Shown here: piece after piece, positions 17,030 through 25,586 of the stretch
Position numbering within the stretch: the stretch's first letter is position 1
Layout of the letters: every line of letters starts with the position of its first letter
Assembly: GCF_004138485.1 (NCBI RefSeq)
Contig: NZ_RYEV01000004.1
Location: 274,803-338,802, forward strand
Source: Peristeroidobacter soli
GTDB taxonomy: Bacteria > Pseudomonadota > Gammaproteobacteria > Steroidobacterales > Steroidobacteraceae
Direction of reading: 5' to 3'
Length of the DNA: 64,000 bases
Notes under the pieces: generated by a model
Seen by the model: only the letters and a program-made list of their open reading frames with translations
What the model was told of the DNA's origin: nothing
Databases searched by the model: none
Program-made: the position numbers and the translations under genes

Positions 17030-18511
17030 ATGACGCCGATCAAACGAGTGGTCATCGCGGGCGGCGGCACCGCCGGCTGGATCACGGCCGCCGCCCTGTC
17101 GCAGCAGCTCGGTCCGTTGCTCGACATCACGCTGGTGGAGTCCGAGGAGATCGGCACCATCGGCGTCGGGGAATCGACCGTGCCGCCGATCCGCATCTTC
17201 AATCAATTGCTCGGCATCGACGAGCAGGAATTCATGCGCAGCGTCTCGGCGACCTTCAAGCTCGGCATCTGGTTCGAGAACTGGGGTCAGATCGGCGATC
17301 GTTACATCCATCCCTTCGGCCGTCACGGCAAGCCCACCTGGCTGTGCGAGTTTCATCATTTCTGGCTGCACGGCCTGCGCTCGGGCCTGAACTCCGAGCT
17401 CGGCGAATATTGTCTGGAATGGCTGGCCGCGAAGCAGGGCCGCTTCGGCACCTCGCCGCAATCCGACATCAACTACGCCTACCACCTCGACGCGAGCGCC
17501 TACGCGCGCTTCCTCCGACGCTTCGCCGAGAACCACGGCGTCAAACGCGTCGAGGGCAAGATCAAATCCATCCAGCAGCATCCGACCACCGGCTTCGTCG
17601 AGTCGCTCACGCTGGTCTCGGAGCGCGTGGTGCCGGGCGACCTGTTCATCGACTGCACGGGCTTTCGCGGGCTGCTGATCGAACAGACGCTGCACACGGG
17701 CTTCGAGGACTGGTCGCACTGGCTGCCTTGTGACAGCGCGGCGGCCGTGCAAACGGAGATCACCGCGCCACCCAATCCCTATACCTGCGCATTCGCTCAC
17801 GAAGCCGGCTGGCGCTGGATGATTCCGTTACAACATCGCATGGGCAACGGCTTCGTGTATTGCAGCCGCTACATCTCCGACGACGACGCCAAGCAAAAGC
17901 TGATGCAGGCGGTGAGCGGCGCGCCGGTACGACCGCCGTTCACGCTGAAGTTCCAGCCGGGCCGGCGTCGCAAGACCTGGAACAAGAACGTCGTCGCCAT
18001 CGGACTCGCGAGCGGCTTCGTCGAGCCGCTGGAGTCCACCAGCATCCACGTGATCATCACCGCGGCGACGCGCCTGATGCAGATGTTTCCTTTCGACGGC
18101 ATCCATCAGCCGCTGGTCGATCAGTTCAATCAGGAGTCGCGCCTGGAGATGGAGAGGATCCGCGACTTCATCATCCTGCACTATCACACCACCGACCGCG
18201 ACGACTCACCCTTCTGGCGCTACTGCAAGCACATGGAGATCCCCGACTCGCTGGCGCATCGGGTCGCGATGTTCGAGGAAAGCGCGCACGCCTATCAGGA
18301 CGCCGGCGAACTGTTCCGCGTCGACTCCTGGATCCAGGTGCTGCTGGGCCAGGGCATCGTGCCCAGGCACTACCATCCCTCCCCGCGTGGCATGCAGGAG
18401 CAGGAGCTCGTACGGGTCTTGAATGGCCTCAAGGCGAGCGTCGCCCAGGCAGTGGCCAGGCTGCCGAAGCACCAGGACTTCATCAACAGCTACTGCCGGA
18501 CTACGGCATAA
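17030..18511 (+). CDS. Flavin-dependent tryptophan halogenase family protein
   Basis: 493 residues, PrnA/RebH family length. FAD-binding GGGTAGWITAAALS at residues 10-23, EEIGTIGVGESTVPPI, and the segment carrying the catalytic Lys (SATFKLGIWFENW). The halogenase-type tryptophan motif appears as GWRWMIPLQHRMG, and the Glu near the chlorinating site as FVEPLESTSIHVI. Family enzymes use FADH2, O2 and halide to chlorinate indoles, but members encoded beside TonB receptors and SapC have no proven halogenated product. GGAGCGACC precedes the ATG. Its presence here probably reflects a glycan-utilisation neighbourhood, not an antibiotic cluster. Confidence 0.9.
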   Translation: MTPIKRVVIAGGGTAGWITAAALSQQLGPLLDITLVESEEIGTIGVGESTVPPIRIFNQLLGIDEQEFMRSVSATFKLGIWFENWGQIGDRYIHPFGRHGKPTWLCEFHHFWLHGLRSGLNSELGEYCLEWLAAKQGRFGTSPQSDINYAYHLDASAYARFLRRFAENHGVKRVEGKIKSIQQHPTTGFVESLTLVSERVVPGDLFIDCTGFRGLLIEQTLHTGFEDWSHWLPCDSAAAVQTEITAPPNPYTCAFAHEAGWRWMIPLQHRMGNGFVYCSRYISDDDAKQKLMQAVSGAPVRPPFTLKFQPGRRRKTWNKNVVAIGLASGFVEPLESTSIHVIITAATRLMQMFPFDGIHQPLVDQFNQESRLEMERIRDFIILHYHTTDRDDSPFWRYCKHMEIPDSLAHRVAMFEESAHAYQDAGELFRVDSWIQVLLGQGIVPRHYHPSPRGMQEQELVRVLNGLKASVAQAVARLPKHQDFINSYCRTTA

Positions 18512-18571
18512 GGCACGGCGGACGGGCTTCGGGCAGAATAGCGGCTTCCCTACGAAGCCGAACGCTGTCCC

Positions 18572-19204
18572 ATGCCCGCCAAGTCCAAGTCAGCCGCCAA
18601 GCGCCCCGTGCCCGCCCCCGCCAAGGTCGTCAAAATCGGCAAGCGCCTGGAGACGCTCGCTCGCGAGATCAAGGACGCCGATGACTTCGTCGAGCACGTC
18701 GCGGGCCTCGCCAAACGCTACCGGCGCGAGCATGCCCTGCGGGTCGGCGATGCCCAGGCGGAGTTGCGGCAGTCGCTGCGCACGTTCCACAAGTACGCTA
18801 CCGCCCTGGCCGAGTGGCTGGATCAAGCAAACAACGGCAAGGCCACCGCGATCGAGCGCAAGGCCTTCGATGCCTTCGGTACCAGGCTCTACGGCTCCCC
18901 CGTGCTCGCCCGGCCGCCGAGCGCTCAAGCGCTGGATTGGCTGACCCGCGCGGGTGAGGCTGCCGATGCGACGGTCACCGAGATGAAGCAAGGAGGCGTC
19001 GATGACGCTCTGCGGATCGCGGCCGAAGGATTGCGCGCCACGTTCGAACACCACAAGCTCAAGCTCGCCGCCGGCACGGACAAGAAGCCCGGCGACGCCG
19101 TTCGTCTGCTGTGCGCGATCGCGCGCGAGGGTGGCGAGACGGTCGAGCCGGCGGTCGCGAAGGCGGCTCTGCGAGACACCAATCGTCCGGCCGCGGCGGC
19201 GTAA
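18572..19204 (+). CDS. Hypothetical protein, Lys/Ala-rich N-terminus, alpha-helical
   Basis: 210 residues, family not recognised. The first 25 residues are rich in Lys, Pro and Ala (MPAKSKSAAKRPVPAPAKVVK), like a histone-H1-type or nucleic-acid-associated tail. The remainder is predicted to be largely helical and charged, with no membrane segment or signal peptide. It stands alone between the halogenase and the oppositely oriented oxygenase gene. The CHAD domain was considered, but its conserved His pattern is not evident. Codon use matches its neighbours, so it is very likely a real gene. Confidence 0.7.
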   Translation: MPAKSKSAAKRPVPAPAKVVKIGKRLETLAREIKDADDFVEHVAGLAKRYRREHALRVGDAQAELRQSLRTFHKYATALAEWLDQANNGKATAIERKAFDAFGTRLYGSPVLARPPSAQALDWLTRAGEAADATVTEMKQGGVDDALRIAAEGLRATFEHHKLKLAAGTDKKPGDAVRLLCAIAREGGETVEPAVAKAALRDTNRPAAAA

Positions 19205-19254
19205 TCACGCGCGCGGCCATTGATCGAACGCCGCACGCATCGATCGGACAGCGA

Positions 19255-19980
19255 CTAAGTCGCGTCGTGAAAGATCACGCCGAGCGTGTGCCTGTGACCC
19301 GATCGCAGACGGCTCACGCCGTGCCGCATGTTGACTCGATAGATCCCCCGCGTCCCCTGCACCGGCCGCTGATGAACGGCGAACACCACGGCATCGCCCT
19401 GAGCTAGCGGCACCACCTCCGCTCGCGACTGCATTCGCGGCCGCTGCTCGGTGAGTACGAACTCACCGCCCGTGAAATCCCGTCCGGGCTGCGACAACAG
19501 CACCGCGACCTGCAGCGGAAACACGTGCTCTCCATACAGATCCTGATGCAGACAGTTGTAGTCGTCCGCCTGGTACTGAAGCAGCAACGGCGTCGGCCGC
19601 AACTGACCCGCCGCGTGACATCGCGCGATGAACTCGTCGTGCTCGTCGGGAAAGCGCACGTCACTCGATAACAAGTCGTTCCATCGGTTCGCGATGGGCG
19701 CGAGATGCGGGTACAGCGCACGCCGCAACGAGCCGACGAGAGCCGGCAAGGGGTACTTGAAATACTGATACTCGCCGCGACCGAAGCCATGACGACTCAT
19801 GACGACCCGGCTCCTGAACAACTCCGACGCCGCATAGAGATCGACGAGCGCCGAGCACTGCGTCGCTGGCACCAGATTGGGAATGATTGCGTGGCCCTGC
19901 GCACCCAACTCGTCGGAGATGCGCTGCCAATCGAGTGTCTGGAGCCGGGAAACATCGTTCTCTACCGAATCGGCCATCAT
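19255..19980 (-). CDS. 2OG-Fe(II) oxygenase (prolyl 4-hydroxylase-like)
   Basis: 241 residues. The metal ligands are visible as H-x-D in NCLHQDLYGEHVFPLQ and the distal His in SGHRHTLGVIFHDAT, with the Arg/His that anchors 2-oxoglutarate in the same segment; the strand FTGGEFVLTEQRPR is typical of the P4H-like group. Start is one of two adjacent ATGs. It faces the deacetylase gene across about 150 bases. Probable role is hydroxylation of a protein or small molecule; no specific substrate can be named. Confidence 0.84.
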   Translation of the reverse strand: MMADSVENDVSRLQTLDWQRISDELGAQGHAIIPNLVPATQCSALVDLYAASELFRSRVVMSRHGFGRGEYQYFKYPLPALVGSLRRALYPHLAPIANRWNDLLSSDVRFPDEHDEFIARCHAAGQLRPTPLLLQYQADDYNCLHQDLYGEHVFPLQVAVLLSQPGRDFTGGEFVLTEQRPRMQSRAEVVPLAQGDAVVFAVHQRPVQGTRGIYRVNMRHGVSRLRSGHRHTLGVIFHDAT

Positions 19981-20134
19981 CGAGCCTCACCCACTTGAGC
20001 TGCGCGCAGCGTAAGCCGAAGCACGCAGCTGCAACACTCCGAGTCTTGCGGCGATGGGCGCGCGCCGCGCCCGGTGTACGCGGAACTTGCCCATTCGCGA
20101 GGCGTTTTCTACGGCCTGAATACGGGAGGCGTCC

Positions 20135-21247
20135 ATGGGTGGGATCGGACGGTTCATGCGGACGGCGGCGCGGATCTCGCGCACCCGGTATCCCGGATTC
20201 GTGTTCGGCCTGCCACTCTCGGCCCGCGAGATTCCGGTTTTCATCTATCACGACGTCGAAACGGCCGCCTTCGCGCGCGACCTGGACTTCCTGCAGCGGA
20301 ATCACTACCGAACGCTCGGACTGGATGAATACCTCGCCGCCCGTGACGGCCAGGCTCGACCCGGGCGTTCCGTGCTCCTGACATTCGACGACGCACGCAA
20401 GAGTTTCGGCGAAGTCGCACTGCCGTTGCTCCGTCAATACGAGGCCCGTGCCGTACTGTTCGCACCGTCCTATTGGATGCAGCCGCCGCAGCGATCCGAG
20501 GACGATCTGTTCATGTCCTGGAAACAACTGCGCGCCTGTGTCGAGTCGGGCCTCGTGGACGTGCAATCACACGCCCATCGTCATGCGCTCGTGGCCACGG
20601 CACCTCAGGTGGTCGACTTCGCCAATCCTGCCGCGCTGGCCCGCTTCGATATCTACGACTGGCCGATACGCTTCATCGACCGCAAGGACGAGCTCGGCAA
20701 ACCCTCCTTCGGCACCCCGGTGTATCGAGCTGCGCCGCTGCTGTCGGCGCCACGACGCTATCTCGAAAATGGCGACGTGACCCGCGCGTGTCGCGAGTTC
20801 GTCGACGGCCACGGCGGCCCGCAATTCTTCGTCCAACCGGACTGGCGCGTGCAACTGCAAAGCCATTTTGACGAGCGTGCCCAACGCGCACCCGGCCGCT
20901 TCATGGACGCGACCGCTTTCGAAGCCCTGGTCGCGTCCGAGTTCGAGCAGTGTCGTGACGAATTCAAACGTCACCTCGGCTATGCGCCCCACACCATCGC
21001 CTACCCCTGGCATCTCGGATCGACACTCTCATTGCAGCTGGCTCGCCGCAGTGGCTTCCAGGCAGCCTTTGGCGTCGCGATGGACTATGGCGCCGAGCGG
21101 CAGCGGTCGCGTCTGCCGTTGCCCGCCTACGGCCGGCTGAAATGCGATTGGCTGCAGTTTTTGCCTGGAGAACAACGCGCCAGCATTCTCGGCGCAGTCC
21201 GTCGGAAAGTCGCGGGGTTCAGCGCCGTTCAACATCTCGCTCACTGA
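20135..21247 (+). CDS. Polysaccharide deacetylase (NodB/CE4 family)
   Basis: 370 residues. CE4 motifs: motif 1 VLLTFDDARKSF (about residues 81-92) and the metal-binding motif 2 SHAHRH (about 151-156). The C-terminal half contains YAPHTIAYPWH, a variant of the later catalytic motifs. There is no clear signal peptide, so the enzyme may act on a lipid-linked or cytoplasmic glycan precursor. GGGAGG five bases upstream fixes the ATG at 20135. It is followed 8 bases later by a glycosyltransferase gene, pointing to surface-glycan assembly. Confidence 0.82.
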   Translation: MGGIGRFMRTAARISRTRYPGFVFGLPLSAREIPVFIYHDVETAAFARDLDFLQRNHYRTLGLDEYLAARDGQARPGRSVLLTFDDARKSFGEVALPLLRQYEARAVLFAPSYWMQPPQRSEDDLFMSWKQLRACVESGLVDVQSHAHRHALVATAPQVVDFANPAALARFDIYDWPIRFIDRKDELGKPSFGTPVYRAAPLLSAPRRYLENGDVTRACREFVDGHGGPQFFVQPDWRVQLQSHFDERAQRAPGRFMDATAFEALVASEFEQCRDEFKRHLGYAPHTIAYPWHLGSTLSLQLARRSGFQAAFGVAMDYGAERQRSRLPLPAYGRLKCDWLQFLPGEQRASILGAVRRKVAGFSAVQHLAH

Positions 21248-21255
21248 GGCCAGCG

Positions 21256-22434
21256 ATGCTAAAGCGAACGATCGCCGTCATGGCTCGATTGGTGGACCAG
21301 AAGGATGGTCTGGGCATCTACGGACAGTACCTGCTGCGCGAATTGATGAAAGCCGATCCCGAGACCCGCTATCTCATCCTGCTGGAGACCCCGGCCTGCG
21401 AGGAACTGTTCAGTGACTTTCATAACGCGCAGGTCGTCGTGATACCCGCACGCAGCAAGCTCTATTGGGATCAGGTGAGCGTGCCGAGAGCGGCCCGCCA
21501 GTTCGGCGCCGATCTGATCTTCAACCCGAAGTTCTCCCTGCCGTTCTTCACGCGCCGGCCGTGCGTATTCGTGCAGCAAGGGTCGGACTGGTACGTCAAC
21601 CCGCAGAATTATCCGTGGTGGGACAACTTATATATCCGCCTGATGCTGCCTCTGTACAGCTGGAAGGCGACGCGCACGCTGGCGATCTCGCAGACCACGC
21701 TCGACGATCTGGCCCATTGCACTCGCATCGATGTGAGCCATTCCGTCGTGAGCTATGCGGGCGTCGGCTCGAACTTCACGCCGGAACGCGATGCGCGCGC
21801 CCTCGCGGAGTTTCGCGACGAGTACCACTTGCCCGAGCGCTTCATTCTGACCGTCGCCCGCGTCCTGCACGGCGCCCAGAAGCAGATCCGGATCTATCCA
21901 GGCGGCAACAATGAAACATTGATTCGGGCCTACCGGCGCTACCGCGCTGCCGGCGGCGATCTGCCGCTGGCGGTGGTCGGCGCTCACGTGGAGGAATATC
22001 TCCGAGGCCGCGCCTTCACCGATGCAGATCTGAAGGACGTGCGATTCCTGGGCTTCGTGCCGAATCAGCGGCTGCATCTGGCCTATCAGCTGGCGGAATG
22101 TTTCGTGCTGGCGACGCTGTGCGAGAGTTTTGGCATTCCGATCGTGGAGGCGTTCGCGTGCGGCTGCCCCGCCATCGTGCCGAACACGTGCTCGGCGCCC
22201 GAGATCGCCGGTGGCGCGGCCTTCCTGATCGATCCGCGCGACGAGGCCGACATCGCACGTGCGTTCACTGAGGTCACCGGCTCGGAGCAGCTGCGCCGGC
22301 GCCTGCGCGAACAGGGAATCCAGCGAGCACGGACACTGACGTGGAAAGAGACCGCTCGGCGGACGCTCGCTGTGTTGAACGAGGTCGTCCCGCTGCGCCG
22401 GAGCCCGCGTGCAACGTCGGCCATCATGCATTAG
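21256..22434 (+). CDS. GT4-family glycosyltransferase
   Basis: 392 residues, GT-B fold. The N-terminal acceptor half begins MLKRTIAVMARLVDQKDGLGIYG. The C-terminal donor half carries FILTVARVLHG, VRFLGFVPNQRL and the E-x7-E motif CESFGIPIVEAFACG, followed by SAPEIAGGAA. The ATG at 21256 follows TGAGG and lies 8 bases after the deacetylase stop; a longer frame reading back into the deacetylase gene was rejected. Donor sugar unknown. It converges with the kinase-like gene, the two stops sharing 4 bases. Confidence 0.88.
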   Translation: MLKRTIAVMARLVDQKDGLGIYGQYLLRELMKADPETRYLILLETPACEELFSDFHNAQVVVIPARSKLYWDQVSVPRAARQFGADLIFNPKFSLPFFTRRPCVFVQQGSDWYVNPQNYPWWDNLYIRLMLPLYSWKATRTLAISQTTLDDLAHCTRIDVSHSVVSYAGVGSNFTPERDARALAEFRDEYHLPERFILTVARVLHGAQKQIRIYPGGNNETLIRAYRRYRAAGGDLPLAVVGAHVEEYLRGRAFTDADLKDVRFLGFVPNQRLHLAYQLAECFVLATLCESFGIPIVEAFACGCPAIVPNTCSAPEIAGGAAFLIDPRDEADIARAFTEVTGSEQLRRRLREQGIQRARTLTWKETARRTLAVLNEVVPLRRSPRATSAIMH

Positions 22435-23174
22435 AGGCCTGGCGCCAGATCGTCGGTTCGGAACAGCCGGCTGTGTCGCATGTATCGAGCGCTGAACGTC
22501 TTGCCGAGATAGGTGTCCCGCAGCAGCCCGTCCATGTGACGCTCGAGCATGGATCGATCGTACTCGGCGGGCGCGTCCCGGAAATAGCCTTCCATGAAAC
22601 TGCGGGCGAGCTCTCGCAGCTGCGGCCTGAACGCCAGATAGATCAATTGCGGCGGATACTTCGCGCGCACGAACAGCACGAACGTCGCGATGTCTCGATA
22701 GGGACTCTGCTGGTTGTAGCGACGAAACGCGCTGTATTCGGGCGGCGTGAAATCCACGAACACCACTTTGTCGGCGCCTCGCTTCACCAGCACGTTGTCG
22801 AAATCGAAGTCGCCGTGGATCCGATGCGTGCGCCGATGAAACTCCTCCAGCGCGGCACCACACGTCCAGAACATGCCCACGAGCTCCGCCTCCGACATTC
22901 CCTCGAACGCGCGATTCCGAAGCACCGTATGCAAAGGATTCCAGCCCTCGATGAATTCATAGTCGATGCGCATCTTGCGCTCATCGGCATTCAGCACTTC
23001 CGGAACTCGCAGCCAGGAGGATTGCTGCGCGGCCGACCAGGCACGCAGCGAATTCCGCAGCGTGGCGCGGAACAGCCATTCCTCGGCGAAATGTTTGCTG
23101 AAGCAGGACGGTGCCACTTGCGATGAGCTCGCGTGAGCGTGGAGATTCTCGGTATGTAAATGATCCGGCGACAC
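22431..23174 (-). CDS. Lipopolysaccharide-kinase-like (InaA/RfaP/Kdo kinase fold) protein
   Basis: 247 residues. The kinase-fold catalytic elements are IHGDFDFDNVLVKRG (catalytic Asp and Asn) and VVFVDFTPPEYS (metal-binding Asp, DFG-like). No signal peptide. The start is decided by the ribosome-binding site: GGAGGA lies 6 bases before the GTG at 23174. The in-frame GTG at 23204 would place that GGAGGA inside the gene and overlap the upstream gene. It probably phosphorylates a sugar of LPS core or a related surface glycan; aminoglycoside-kinase-like function is less likely in this context. Confidence 0.8.
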   Translation of the reverse strand: MSPDHLHTENLHAHASSSQVAPSCFSKHFAEEWLFRATLRNSLRAWSAAQQSSWLRVPEVLNADERKMRIDYEFIEGWNPLHTVLRNRAFEGMSEAELVGMFWTCGAALEEFHRRTHRIHGDFDFDNVLVKRGADKVVFVDFTPPEYSAFRRYNQQSPYRDIATFVLFVRAKYPPQLIYLAFRPQLRELARSFMEGYFRDAPAEYDRSMLERHMDGLLRDTYLGKTFSARYMRHSRLFRTDDLAPGL

Positions 23175-23190
23175 GCTTGTTCCTCCGCGC

Positions 23191-24174
23191 TCAAGCCGAT
23201 GCACGCTTCGCCAGGGGCCGCCCGCTCATCGCCAGCACGATTGCGCCGGGCAACAGAGAGATCAAGAACATCACCAGCTGTGTCATCAGCAGCACCAGCG
23301 CCGTGGAATAGTCATAGCCGAGAGCGACGAGCAGCGCGGCCGCGCTCCCCTCGCGCAGCCCCAACCCGCCATAGGTCAGCGGCAGACGCTGGATGATCAC
23401 CGCGACCGGCGTGACGGCGAGACAGACCGTCCACGACAAGGGTGCCCCCAATGCGTACGACGCGATCCACATCGTGAACACGGGCGCGGTCTGTTCGATC
23501 ATCGACAGGCCGAGATTGATGGCCAGGGTGAGACGCCGGCTGGAATAGACACGGGCCGCCGCCACATATTTCGCAAAGCGTCCGTCCTCGATGGCGTGCG
23601 GTATTCTCGAAAGCCGGAGCAGCGCGCGACCGAACGGTGGATGAAAAATCAATGTCGCACCGATGAAGCCCATCACGCCGGCAATGAGCGCCGCTGCGAT
23701 AGCGAAATGTCGCAAAGCCGGCTGAGGCGCCAGCCTCGCAAGCACGACACCCCCGGCGACGATGAACGCCAGCGTCGCGATCACGCCGTTCAAGCGCTCC
23801 ATCACCATCGATGACAGCGTCACGTGGGGATCGATCCCTCGGCCCTTGAGTCGCAGGAACCGCACGATGTCCGGACCGATACCGCCGAGCGGCAGCGCGA
23901 AACCGACAAACGTGCTTTCGTAATAGACGGCAATGGCGCTGCGGCGCCCGAGACGATCGTCGAGCACCCGTAACAGTTGATGCCATTTCAAGGCCATCAA
24001 GACCCGGTCCAGGATGTGGACCAGCACGATGGCCGCCAGCCACAGCGGATTGGCGCCGCCGATCAATGCCCGGCTGTGTTGCCAGTCGAGTCGAGAGAGC
24101 AGATACGCAAGCAGTCCGACGCTTGCGCCTAGCTGCAAAGCCACCCGAATCCTCGGCCCGATTCGCAGCTTCAT
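23191..24174 (-). CDS. UPF0104 / lysylphosphatidylglycerol synthase-type integral membrane protein
   Basis: 327 residues with about eight membrane helices. LDRVLMALKWHQLL and STFVGFALPLGGIGPDIVRFLRL are typical of the flippase-like membrane domain (AglD2/UPF0104), as is the later QRLPLTYGGLGLREGSAAALL repeat. No synthetase domain is attached, so lipid aminoacylation is unlikely; such stand-alone domains sit with glycosyltransferases and may move lipid-linked substrates. The kinase-like gene follows 16 bases downstream on the same strand. Confidence 0.82.
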   Translation of the reverse strand: MKLRIGPRIRVALQLGASVGLLAYLLSRLDWQHSRALIGGANPLWLAAIVLVHILDRVLMALKWHQLLRVLDDRLGRRSAIAVYYESTFVGFALPLGGIGPDIVRFLRLKGRGIDPHVTLSSMVMERLNGVIATLAFIVAGGVVLARLAPQPALRHFAIAAALIAGVMGFIGATLIFHPPFGRALLRLSRIPHAIEDGRFAKYVAAARVYSSRRLTLAINLGLSMIEQTAPVFTMWIASYALGAPLSWTVCLAVTPVAVIIQRLPLTYGGLGLREGSAAALLVALGYDYSTALVLLMTQLVMFLISLLPGAIVLAMSGRPLAKRASA

Positions 24175-24244
24175 TGCATTCCTCGATGCGCGGATCGATG
24201 CTACTCCGCCGGAACAGATTCGGATACGCCTGCATTCATCACAC

Positions 24245-25579
24245 GTGAGTCACCGTACCGAGCAACGTTTCCACAAGAATCTGTACTACACGCTGCAATC
24301 GATGCGTGGCCGACACGTTGCTCCCTTCGTGCGACGCCTGCAGACGTGGGAACGACTGGATCGTGCATCGTTCGATCACCTTACACGGATGCTGCTGCGG
24401 GACGCTTTGAGTTATGCACGCACGCAGGTTCCGCTCTACTCATCGGGTGACTGGCACACAGCACTGTCTCGCGCCGACGCCCAGGATCTCGGCAACTGGC
24501 CGGTGCTGGAACGCAAGATGTTGATTACTCATCGCGCGCAGTTGCAGGCACGCCGATTCACTCCGGGCGTGTTCGCACGACACAGCTCAGGATCGACGGG
24601 CGCGGTCGTCAGTGTTTCTTATAACCCGCACGCGGGCGGATGGAGCTGGGCACAGGAGTATCGCTCCATGCACTGGTTCGGCATTCCCACGGGCAGTCGC
24701 ACCTTGCTGCTGTGGGGCGGCGGTCACCCGCTGCTCGACTGGGTGCGCAACTGCCGGGTGTTCTCGACCAGGAATCTGACCTTCGATCAACTGGAGCGCG
24801 CGAAACACTATCTGCTCGAGCAACGTCCGGTGTTGTGCATGGGCCTGCCCTCGGCGATCGCGCAGCTAGCCCGCCACGTTCGCGCGCACACCCCGCACGC
24901 GCCCGAGCGACTCGTGCCGTTCGTCAAACTGGGCGGCGAACAGGTGTATCCCTTCCAGCGCGAGGAGATCGCGCAGCACCTCGGCGCGCGCGTCTTCGAA
25001 TCGTACGGCTCGACCGAGATGGGGCCGATCGCGCACGAATGTCCCGCCGGCTCGCGGCACATCATGTCGGATCACGTGTATCTGGAAATATTCAACGGCG
25101 ATGAGCCAGCCGGGCCGGGCGAGCTCGGCGATCTGGTGCTCACGTCACTGTTCAATCGCGCCATGCCGCTCGTGCGCTGTCGCATCGGCGATCGCGGACG
25201 ACTCTCGCCCGATCCCTGCCCTTGCGGACTGCCGCATCCAGTGCTGTCCGAGCTGGTCGGGCGAGCCGCCGATATGTTCGTGACGACGGAGGGCACGCTG
25301 GTGCACGGCTCGGAGATCGGAAGGCGCCTGCAGTTGTTTCTTTCAAAGGCGCCGCTCGGCTCCGTCGGACAGGTGCTGTTTCAACAGAAAGACCCGACGC
25401 ACTGGAACGTACTCGTCGAGAGCGCCGCCGGCTTCAACGATGAATTGGCCGCGCAGTTGCGACAGATCGTCCACTCGACGTTCGGCGAGAACTGCCGCGT
25501 CGATATCGAACGCGTGGCGCTGGTGCCTCGGGAAAAATCGGGCAAGTACCGTTACTACCGGCGCGCCGAATCGACGTGA
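24245..25579 (+). CDS. Phenylacetate-CoA ligase-like adenylating enzyme (PaaK/CapK family)
   Basis: 444 residues from the proposed GTG. Adenylation motifs: HSSGSTGAVVSV (ATP loop), ESYGSTEMGPIAHECPAG, IGDRGRLSPDPCPCG and the C-terminal VPREKSGKYRYYRR with the catalytic Lys. The start is uncertain: GTG 24245 gives SHRTEQRFHKNLYYTLQSMRGR, matching the family's usual N-terminus, while ATG 24302 would cut it. CapK-like relatives occur in capsule and exopolysaccharide clusters. It diverges from the UPF0104 gene and converges with the GGDEF/EAL gene. It probably activates a carboxylic acid for transfer to a glycan, an inference from context. Confidence 0.82.
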   Translation: MSHRTEQRFHKNLYYTLQSMRGRHVAPFVRRLQTWERLDRASFDHLTRMLLRDALSYARTQVPLYSSGDWHTALSRADAQDLGNWPVLERKMLITHRAQLQARRFTPGVFARHSSGSTGAVVSVSYNPHAGGWSWAQEYRSMHWFGIPTGSRTLLLWGGGHPLLDWVRNCRVFSTRNLTFDQLERAKHYLLEQRPVLCMGLPSAIAQLARHVRAHTPHAPERLVPFVKLGGEQVYPFQREEIAQHLGARVFESYGSTEMGPIAHECPAGSRHIMSDHVYLEIFNGDEPAGPGELGDLVLTSLFNRAMPLVRCRIGDRGRLSPDPCPCGLPHPVLSELVGRAADMFVTTEGTLVHGSEIGRRLQLFLSKAPLGSVGQVLFQQKDPTHWNVLVESAAGFNDELAAQLRQIVHSTFGENCRVDIERVALVPREKSGKYRYYRRAEST

Positions 25580-25586
25580 GCGGTGC

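Noticed and set aside
21142..21255. Earlier start for the GT4 gene overlapping the deacetylase gene
   Set aside because: Arg/Ser-rich peptide unlike a glycosyltransferase; ATG 21256 has TGAGG upstream and begins the conserved fold.
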